Shown here: piece after piece, positions 58,034-64,000 of the stretch
How the letters are laid out: the number at the start of each line of letters is the position of its first letter
Position numbering within the stretch: position 1 is the stretch's first letter
Assembly (NCBI RefSeq): GCF_030732095.1
Contig: NZ_JAVAMQ010000001.1
Coordinates: forward strand, 248,001-312,000
Direction of reading: 5' to 3'
Length of the DNA stretch: 64,000 nucleotides
Source of the DNA: Paracoccus spongiarum
Lineage (GTDB): Bacteria; Pseudomonadota; Alphaproteobacteria; Rhodobacterales; Rhodobacteraceae
Notes under the pieces: generated by a model
What the model was told of the DNA's origin: nothing
Seen by the model: the letters and a program-made list of their open reading frames with translations, nothing else
The model's database searches: none
Position numbers and translations under genes: made by a program

Positions 58034-59854
58034 ATGAACGAGACGACGCCGGCATATCAGGTTCTGGCCCGCAAGTACCGGCCCGAGACCTTCGCGGATC
58101 TGGTCGGCCAGGACGCGATGGTGCGCACGCTGAAGAATGCCTTCGCCGCCGACCGCATCGCGCAGGCCTTCGTGATGACCGGCATCCGCGGCACCGGCAA
58201 GACCACGACCGCGCGGATCATCGCCAAGGGCATGAACTGCATCGGCCCCGACGGCCAGGGCGGCCCGACCACCGAGCCCTGCGGCACCTGCGAGCATTGC
58301 GTGGCGATCAGCGAGGGCCGCCACGTCGATGTGCTGGAAATGGACGCCGCCTCGCGCACCGGCGTGGGCGACATCCGCGAGATCATCGAAAGCGTGCATT
58401 ACCGGGCGGCCTCGGCGCGCTACAAGATCTACATCATCGACGAGGTGCACATGCTGTCGACCAGCGCGTTCAACGCGCTGCTGAAGACGCTGGAGGAACC
58501 GCCCCCGCATGTGAAGTTCATCTTTGCCACGACCGAGATCCGCAAGGTGCCGGTCACGGTGCTGTCGCGCTGCCAGCGGTTCGACCTGCGCCGGATCGAA
58601 CCCGAGGTGATGATCGGGCTGTTGCGCCGCATCGCCGCCGCCGAGGGGGCGCACATCTCGGACGATGCGCTGGCGCTGATCACCCGCGCCGCGGAGGGCA
58701 GCGCCCGGGATGCGACCAGCCTTCTGGACCAGGCGATCAGCCACGGCGCCGGCGAGACCGGGGCCGATCAGGTGCGCGCCATGCTGGGCCTTGCCGATCG
58801 CGGCCGGGTCATCGACCTGTTCGAGATGATCCTGCGCGGCGATGCGGCCTCGGCACTGACCGAATTGCAGGCACAATATGCCGATGGCGCCGATCCGGTC
58901 GCCGTGCTGCGCGACCTGGCCGAGATCACCCACTGGATCTCGGTCGTGAAGATCACGCCGGATGCCTCGGACGACCCGACGATCTCGCCGGACGAACGGA
59001 CGCGCGGCAAGGATCTGGCTCAGCGCATCGCGATGCGGGTGCTGACCCGGATGTGGCAGATGCTGCTGAAGGCGCTGGAAGAGGTGTCGGCGGCCCCGAA
59101 CGGGATGATGGCGGCCGAGATGGCGGTGATCCGCCTGACCCATGTGGCCGACCTGCCCGATCCCGAGGCGCTGATCCGCAAGGTCCAGCAATCGCAGGCG
59201 GCCGGCGATTTCGCGCGCCCGGGCCCGGCTGCCGGCGCAGGACAGGCGGCACCCGTCATGGCGAGCCAGCCGGCGCCCCGCGCCGCGCGCCCCGCCCCGC
59301 CCGCGATGCAGGCCCGGCCGTCGGCCGGGCAGCCCTCGGGCGCGGCGACCGCGCTGGCCCTCGCGCCCGACGCCTTCGCGGCCTATCCCGACTTCGCCTC
59401 GGTGCTGGAGCTGATCCGCCGCATGGGCGACATGCTGCTGCTGGTGCAGGTCGAAAATCACGTCGCTCTGGTGCGCTATGCGCCCGGCCGGATCGAGTTC
59501 GAGCCGCGCGGCAACGCCCCTGCCGATCTGGCGCAGAAGCTGGGCGAACGCCTGCGCGGCTGGTCCGGCGGGCAGCGCTGGGCCGTCAGCGTGACCAGTT
59601 CGGGCGGCGCCCCGACCGTGGCGGAACGGCGGGCCGCCGAGATGCAGGAGGCTCGCGACCGGGCGCTGCAGCTGCCAATCGTCCGGCAGGTTCTGGCGGC
59701 CTTTCCCGGCGCCACCCTGAAGACGGTCAGCCGCATCGCGCCGGCGCCGGCCTCCGCAGCCGAAATCGCGGCGGAAGGCGCCGAGAACCCCCATGACACC
59801 CAGGGTCCGGTCGCGGAAGTCGCGGAATGGGACCCCTTCGAGGATGAGGACTGA
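58034..59854 (+). CDS. dnaX: DNA polymerase III subunit gamma/tau
   Basis: 606 residues. Walker A is in MTGIRGTGKTTT, the Zn-binding Cys are C69, C83, C86 and C89, and YIIDEVHMLS is Walker B. Domains I-III of the clamp loader are followed by a Pro/Ala linker (about 395-440) and a tau-specific C-terminal domain (about 445-560). It loads the beta clamp and couples the polymerases. The order dnaX-ybaB-recR is preserved with four-base gaps. Confidence 0.95.
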   Translation: MNETTPAYQVLARKYRPETFADLVGQDAMVRTLKNAFAADRIAQAFVMTGIRGTGKTTTARIIAKGMNCIGPDGQGGPTTEPCGTCEHCVAISEGRHVDVLEMDAASRTGVGDIREIIESVHYRAASARYKIYIIDEVHMLSTSAFNALLKTLEEPPPHVKFIFATTEIRKVPVTVLSRCQRFDLRRIEPEVMIGLLRRIAAAEGAHISDDALALITRAAEGSARDATSLLDQAISHGAGETGADQVRAMLGLADRGRVIDLFEMILRGDAASALTELQAQYADGADPVAVLRDLAEITHWISVVKITPDASDDPTISPDERTRGKDLAQRIAMRVLTRMWQMLLKALEEVSAAPNGMMAAEMAVIRLTHVADLPDPEALIRKVQQSQAAGDFARPGPAAGAGQAAPVMASQPAPRAARPAPPAMQARPSAGQPSGAATALALAPDAFAAYPDFASVLELIRRMGDMLLLVQVENHVALVRYAPGRIEFEPRGNAPADLAQKLGERLRGWSGGQRWAVSVTSSGGAPTVAERRAAEMQEARDRALQLPIVRQVLAAFPGATLKTVSRIAPAPASAAEIAAEGAENPHDTQGPVAEVAEWDPFEDED

Positions 59855-59857
59855 GGC

Positions 59858-60202
59858 ATGATGAAAGGACTGGGCGGGCTTGGCGACATGACCAAGATGA
59901 TGAAGGCCGCCAAGGAGATGCAGGACAAGATGCAGCAGATGCAGCAGGATCTGGAACGCATCACCGTGACCGGAGAATCCGGCGCGGGCCTGGTGAAGGC
60001 GACCTGCACCGCCAAGGGCGAGCTGACGGCGCTGGACATCGACCCGTCGATCTTCCAGCCCTCCGAGAAGGAGGTGGTCGAGGATCTGATCCTGGCCGCG
60101 ATCAAGGACGCGCAGCGCCGGGCGCAGGACCGGATGCAGTCCGAGATGTCGCGCATCACCGAGGCGATGGGCCTGCCGGCCGGCATGAAGCTGCCCTTCT
60201 GA
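59858..60202 (+). CDS. YbaB/EbfC family nucleoid-associated protein
   Basis: 114 residues: [20 protein letters not shown], a Gln/Met-rich helix ([15 protein letters not shown]), and the beta region [21 protein letters not shown]. YbaB forms a dimer that binds DNA and is found between dnaX and recR in many bacteria. It is probably in the same operon. Confidence 0.93.
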   Translation: MMKGLGGLGDMTKMMKAAKEMQDKMQQMQQDLERITVTGESGAGLVKATCTAKGELTALDIDPSIFQPSEKEVVEDLILAAIKDAQRRAQDRMQSEMSRITEAMGLPAGMKLPF

Positions 60203-60206
60203 TCCG

Positions 60207-60806
60207 ATGGCCGAGGGCAGCGACGACATCCAGGCGCTGATCGCGCAGATGGCGCGGCTGCCCGGCCTCGGGCCGCGCTCGGCGCGGCGGCTGGTGCTGC
60301 ACCTGATCCGCAAGCGCAGCGGCCAGATGATCCAGCTTGCCCGGCTGCTGGAGAACGTGGCGCAAGGTTCGCGCGAATGCCTGACCTGCGGCAACATCAC
60401 CGATCGCGACGAATGCGCGATCTGCGCCGATCCGGCCCGCGCCACCGGCGAGCTCTGCGTGGTCGAGGACGTGGCCGATCTGTGGGCGCTGGAACGCGGC
60501 CGGGCCTTTCGCGGCCGCTATCATGTCCTTGGCGGCACGCTGTCGGCGCTGGACGAGATCGGCCCCGAGGATCTGGGCATCCCCGGGCTTGTCGATCGCA
60601 TTGCCCGCGACCGCGTCACCGAGGTGATCCTGGCTCTGAACGCCACCGTCGATGGCCAGACCACCGCGCATTACATCGCCGAGGCCCTGGCCGGCAGCGG
60701 CGTCGCCGTCACCGGGCTGGCGCAGGGCGTACCGATCGGGGGCGAACTGGACTATCTGGACGACGGGACGATCAGCGCCGCGCTGCGCGCCCGCCGCAGG
60801 CTGTGA
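60207..60806 (+). CDS. recR: Recombination protein RecR
   Basis: 199 residues. An N-terminal HhH-like region ([16 protein letters not shown]) and a Zn finger with C58, C61, C70 and C73 are followed by a Toprim domain ([20 protein letters not shown]). It acts with RecF and RecO in gap repair by loading RecA. It ends 22 bp from the convergent RNase J gene. Confidence 0.96.
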   Translation: MAEGSDDIQALIAQMARLPGLGPRSARRLVLHLIRKRSGQMIQLARLLENVAQGSRECLTCGNITDRDECAICADPARATGELCVVEDVADLWALERGRAFRGRYHVLGGTLSALDEIGPEDLGIPGLVDRIARDRVTEVILALNATVDGQTTAHYIAEALAGSGVAVTGLAQGVPIGGELDYLDDGTISAALRARRRL

Positions 60807-60828
60807 CGGCAGGCGCGGCGGGGGCGGC

Positions 60829-62505
60829 TCAGTCGGCCATCAGCCGGCTGATGATGACCGTCACCTCGGGCTTCTTGCCGATTTCCTCCATCGACACCTG
60901 ACGCGCGATCTTGCGGATCGCCTCGTCCATCTTGGCATCGTCGCGGACCGTGCGGTTGTCCGCCGATTCAAGGAACTCGGACAACTCGCCCTCGATGTGG
61001 CGGGCCAGGTCCTCGCCGCTGCGGGTCCGCCCCGGCAGGCCCATCAGCTCGACCCAGGCATCGGGCAGCACGTTGTCGTCCTCGTCCACGATCACGCTGA
61101 CCAGCGCGTGGCCGTTCAGGGCCATCCGGATGCGGTCGCGCACGATCCCGTCCATCGAGCCGATCAGCACCGAGCCGTCCAGATAGAGGCGGCCGGTCTC
61201 GACCTGATCGACGATCCGCGGCCGTTCGCCGCCGAGGTCGATCATGGTGCCGTTGGTGACGATCTCGGCACCCAGTCCCTTGGCCCGGGCAATCTGGACA
61301 TGTTCGCGCAGATGCATGTGCTCGCCATGCATGGGAATCACGATCTCGGGCTTCAGCAGGTCGTGCAGCGCCTCGATGTCGGGGCGGTTGGCGTGGCCCG
61401 AGACATGGAACAGCCCGTCATCGGCGTCATAGACATCCACGCCCAGCTCGCTGAAGGCGTTCATGATCCGGCCGACCGGGCGTTCGTTGCCGGGGATCGT
61501 CTTGGAACTGAACAGGAAGCTGTCGCCCTCTTTCAGCGACAGGCCCAGATAGCGGCCGCGCGACAGCTGCGCGCTGGCGGCGCGGCGTTCGCCCTGGCTG
61601 CCGGTGACCAGCAGCATCACCTTGCCGCGCGGCATCGCGGCGGCCTCGTCGGGACTGATCGTGTCGGGAAAATCGGTCAGCACCCCGGTCTCCAGTCCGA
61701 CGCTGACCATCCGCCGCATCGCGCGGCCCAACAGGCAGACCTTGCGTCCCGAGGCGATCGCCGCCTCGGACAGGGTCTTGAGCCGGGCGATGTTGCTGGC
61801 GAAGGTGGTGGCGATGACCATGTTCTTCTGGGCCATTACCCATTCCAGGATCGGATTGGCCAGAAGCGCCTCGGACCGGCCGGGATGGGTCGAGAAGACG
61901 TTGGTCGAATCGCAGGTCAGCACCTTGATGCCGCGGCCCTCGCTGGCGATCTCGTGCCACATGATCGGGTCGAAGGGATCGCCGACCACCGGCGTTCCGT
62001 CCAGCTTGAAATCGCCGGTATGCACGATCCGCCCCGCCGGCGTGTCGATGATCAGCGCGGCGCTTTCGGGGATCGAGTGGCTGACCGGGACAAACTGCAC
62101 GGTGAAGGGGCCAAGCTGGGTCACCTCGGGGCGCGGGCCGGTGATGTTGACGGCCTCGCCGGGCAGCCCGGCCTCTTCCAGCTTCAGCCGGCACAGCGCG
62201 CCGGTGAACTGGCGGGCATAGATCGGCACGTCCAGCCGCGACCACAGATGGCCCAGCGCGCCCAGGTGATCCTCATGGCCGTGGGTGATGAAGATGCCCT
62301 CCAGCCGGCTGCGGTTCTCGACCAGCCAGGCGATGTCCGGCATGATCAGGTCGATGCCGGGGCTGCCGTCCATGTCGCCGAAGGTGACCCCCAGATCGAC
62401 GAGGATCAGCCTTTCCTTGCCCGGCGCGCCATAGCCATAGACATAGGCGTTCATGCCGATTTCGCCCGCGCCGCCCAGCGGCAGATAGATCAGACGCTCA
62501 GCCAT
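60829..62505 (-). CDS. rnj: Ribonuclease J
   Basis: 558 residues. The metallo-beta-lactamase HxHxDH motif is at H75/H77/D79/H80 (FITHGHEDHLGAL), and the beta-CASP region (SFLFSSKTIPGNER, HVSGHANRPD) follows. It has 5'-3' exonuclease and endonuclease activity for mRNA turnover. Its start overlaps the end of coaX by eight bases on the same strand. Confidence 0.93.
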   Translation of the reverse strand: MAERLIYLPLGGAGEIGMNAYVYGYGAPGKERLILVDLGVTFGDMDGSPGIDLIMPDIAWLVENRSRLEGIFITHGHEDHLGALGHLWSRLDVPIYARQFTGALCRLKLEEAGLPGEAVNITGPRPEVTQLGPFTVQFVPVSHSIPESAALIIDTPAGRIVHTGDFKLDGTPVVGDPFDPIMWHEIASEGRGIKVLTCDSTNVFSTHPGRSEALLANPILEWVMAQKNMVIATTFASNIARLKTLSEAAIASGRKVCLLGRAMRRMVSVGLETGVLTDFPDTISPDEAAAMPRGKVMLLVTGSQGERRAASAQLSRGRYLGLSLKEGDSFLFSSKTIPGNERPVGRIMNAFSELGVDVYDADDGLFHVSGHANRPDIEALHDLLKPEIVIPMHGEHMHLREHVQIARAKGLGAEIVTNGTMIDLGGERPRIVDQVETGRLYLDGSVLIGSMDGIVRDRIRMALNGHALVSVIVDEDDNVLPDAWVELMGLPGRTRSGEDLARHIEGELSEFLESADNRTVRDDAKMDEAIRKIARQVSMEEIGKKPEVTVIISRLMAD

Positions 62506-63277
62506 CGCCCATCTCCTTGTTGTAATCGTGAATCAATCGCAATCCGTGAACCGTCAGATCGTCCTCGATCGCGTCAAAGAGGTCAAACCCCTGATCGAAC
62601 AGCGGCGCAAGCCCCCCGGTCGCGATCACCCGCATCGGTCGGTGCCGTTCGGCGCGGATCTTGCCGACGATGCCCTCGACCAGCCCGACATAGCCCCAGA
62701 ACACCCCCGACTGGATGCAGGCCACGGTGTTGGTGCCGATCACCTGCGCGGGCATGGTCACGTCGACATGCGGCAGCGAGGCCGCGCCCATGTGCAGCGC
62801 CTCCAGCGACAGGTTCACGCCGGGAGAGATCACCCCGCCGATATAGGCGCCGTCGCTGTCGACCACGTCGAAGGTGGTCGCGGTGCCGAAATCGACCACG
62901 ATCAGGTCCGGGCCGTGGCGATCGAAGGCGCCCACGGTGTTCACCAGCCGGTCCGGGCCCACGGTCGTGCCCGGATCGACGCGCGGCGCGACCGGCAGCA
63001 GGCAGTCGGGCTTGCCCACCACCAGCGGGCGGGTGTCGAAATAGCGGCTGCACAGGACGCGCAGGTTGAACACCACCCGCGGCGCGGTGGCGCTGATGAT
63101 GCAGGCGTCGATCTGCAGGTCGAATTTCTGCACGGCGATCAGCGTGCTGAGCCAGACGAAATATTCGTCGGCAGTGCGGCGGTGATCGGTCGAGATGCGC
63201 CATTGCGCCAGGAACCTGTCGCCATCCCAGATCGCGAAGACGGTGTTGGTGTTGCCGGTGTCGATGCACAGAAGCAT
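62498..63277 (-). CDS. coaX: Type III pantothenate kinase
   Basis: 259 residues. MLLCIDTGNTNTVFAIWDGD is the ASKHA phosphate-1 motif with the catalytic Asp, and VDFGTATTFDVV the phosphate-2 motif. GGVISPGVNLSLEALH and ATGGLAPLF complete the ATP site. It phosphorylates pantothenate in CoA biosynthesis. The ATG at 63277 is chosen because the canonical N-terminus starts there. It follows birA closely (six bases). Confidence 0.95.
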   Translation of the reverse strand: MLLCIDTGNTNTVFAIWDGDRFLAQWRISTDHRRTADEYFVWLSTLIAVQKFDLQIDACIISATAPRVVFNLRVLCSRYFDTRPLVVGKPDCLLPVAPRVDPGTTVGPDRLVNTVGAFDRHGPDLIVVDFGTATTFDVVDSDGAYIGGVISPGVNLSLEALHMGAASLPHVDVTMPAQVIGTNTVACIQSGVFWGYVGLVEGIVGKIRAERHRPMRVIATGGLAPLFDQGFDLFDAIEDDLTVHGLRLIHDYNKEMGDG

Positions 63278-63282
63278 GGGCG

Positions 63283-64000
63283 TCAGTGGCCCCCGAAATA
63301 GATGTCGGCGGCGGGTATCGCCTGGCGTCCCTGCGCTGTGGTCAGCAGCAGCGCGCCGGTCTCGTCGATGCCGTCGAAGCGCCCTGTCAGGGTCGTGTTG
63401 CCGGTGCGGGCGGTGATTGTCTCGGCCAGCCGCGCGGCGCGCGACAGCCAGGCCGCGCGGATCGGACCGAAGCCGAAATCGCGCATCTGCCGCAGCCACT
63501 GGTCAAAGGACAGGGCCAGCGCGTCCAGCATTTCGTCGGCGGTGACGGTCACGCCGGTTTCGCCCTTCAGGCTGACGGGCCGGGTCGCGCGGGCCTCGAT
63601 GCCGTCGCCGTCGGGGGCGGCCGCCAGGTTGATGCCGATGCCGATGGCCAGCGCGCTGACCGTCGCGCCCGATCCCGCGCTTTCCAGCAGGATCCCCGAC
63701 AGCTTGCCGCCGTTCAGCAGCACGTCGTTGGGCCATTTCAGCGACAGGTTCAGGCTGGGCCCGCACAGCCGCAGGAGGGCCTCATGGACGGCCAGCGCCG
63801 CGACGAAGGACAGCCGCGCCGCATCGGCCGGGTCGCCTTGGGGGCGCATCAGCAGGGTGGCCGCGAAATTGCCGGGCGGATCACACCAGGCGCGGCCCCT
63901 GCGGCCACGCCCGGATTGCTGATGCCGCGCCATGATCCAGGCCGGGCCGGCCAGATGCGCGGCCAGCCTCAGGGCCTCGGCATTGGTGCTGTCGACGCGG
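63283..64000 (-). CDS. birA: Biotin--[acetyl-CoA-carboxylase] ligase, N-terminus beyond the window
   Basis: The visible part begins within RVDSTNAEALRLA and carries the biotinyl-AMP loop [12 protein letters not shown], the KWPNDV Lys (LSLKWPNDVLLNGGKLSGIL) and a C-terminal SH3-like domain. It attaches biotin to AccB, whose gene is at the left of this window. Only a short N-terminal piece seems to be missing; an N-terminal HTH is not expected from the fit of the visible start but cannot be excluded. Confidence 0.92.
   Translation of the reverse strand, partial: RVDSTNAEALRLAAHLAGPAWIMARHQQSGRGRRGRAWCDPPGNFAATLLMRPQGDPADAARLSFVAALAVHEALLRLCGPSLNLSLKWPNDVLLNGGKLSGILLESAGSGATVSALAIGIGINLAAAPDGDGIEARATRPVSLKGETGVTVTADEMLDALALSFDQWLRQMRDFGFGPIRAAWLSRAARLAETITARTGNTTLTGRFDGIDETGALLLTTAQGRQAIPAADIYFGGH

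Overview
The window reads as a chromosomal segment of a high-GC alphaproteobacterium of the Rhodobacteraceae, most like Paracoccus or a close relative. The clues are an NDUFA12-type complex I accessory protein, the lapA-ihfB-rpsA neighbourhood with trpF, the dnaX-ybaB-recR block, birA-coaX-RNase J in a row, and a soluble NAD-dependent formate dehydrogenase operon (fdsGBA-fdhD-fdsD). Genus is an inference; family is well supported.

Layout. 1-41 kb is ordinary core and near-core DNA. It holds isovaleryl-CoA dehydrogenase with an upstream dyad, a cobalamin pair (phosphatase, cbiB/cobD), a transglutaminase, hisF-hisE, accB-accC-aat, a minus-strand envelope and respiration group (DUF2155, MlaD-like, NDUFA12), clpX and clpP, pth, several DUF genes, trpB, trpF-lapA-ihfB, rpsA, a CAP-RTX protein, a metallophosphoesterase with a lipid kinase, the formate dehydrogenase operon with its LysR gene, a small RTX protein facing a PepSY/two-component operon, an RND efflux pump and an mprF-like gene. 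54.4-64 kb is again core: tRNA-Ser, ychF, trpA, a VOC protein, a DjlA-like co-chaperone, dnaX-ybaB-recR, RNase J, coaX and birA (cut by the window end).

41.35-54.43 kb is a decayed genomic island lying between the 3' ends of two converging tRNA genes, tRNA-Ala(CGC) and tRNA-Ser(GCT). From left to right it contains unassigned DNA, an IS1595-family transposase relic, an IS3-family relic, and a Weimberg-type sugar-acid cluster. That cluster has two sugar ABC permeases (one 5'-truncated), a chimeric HTH/periplasmic-binding regulator fused by deletion to a 5'-truncated 2-keto-3-deoxy-sugar-acid dehydratase, and an intact aldehyde dehydrogenase. Next come a broken SAM methyltransferase and a SIR2-family fragment, an apparently intact 2.7-kb IS1595-family transposon, and the remains of a phage/ICE-type integration cassette. 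In that cassette DUF2924 has two stops and a frameshift, and the large serine recombinase has a frameshift and a Phe where the catalytic Ser should be.

The most interesting object is the IS1595 transposon at 48713-51436. It has recognisable terminal inverted repeats, an intact DDE transposase, and three cargo genes unrelated to transposition: a membrane-anchored coiled-coil protein, a 56-residue charged protein and a DUF3800 protein. The cargo is visibly more AT-rich than the rest of the window. Other signals worth following are four CTGACG-type hexamers at exact 11-bp spacing upstream of the PepSY/response-regulator/kinase operon, and dyads near the formate dehydrogenase and isovaleryl-CoA dehydrogenase promoters.
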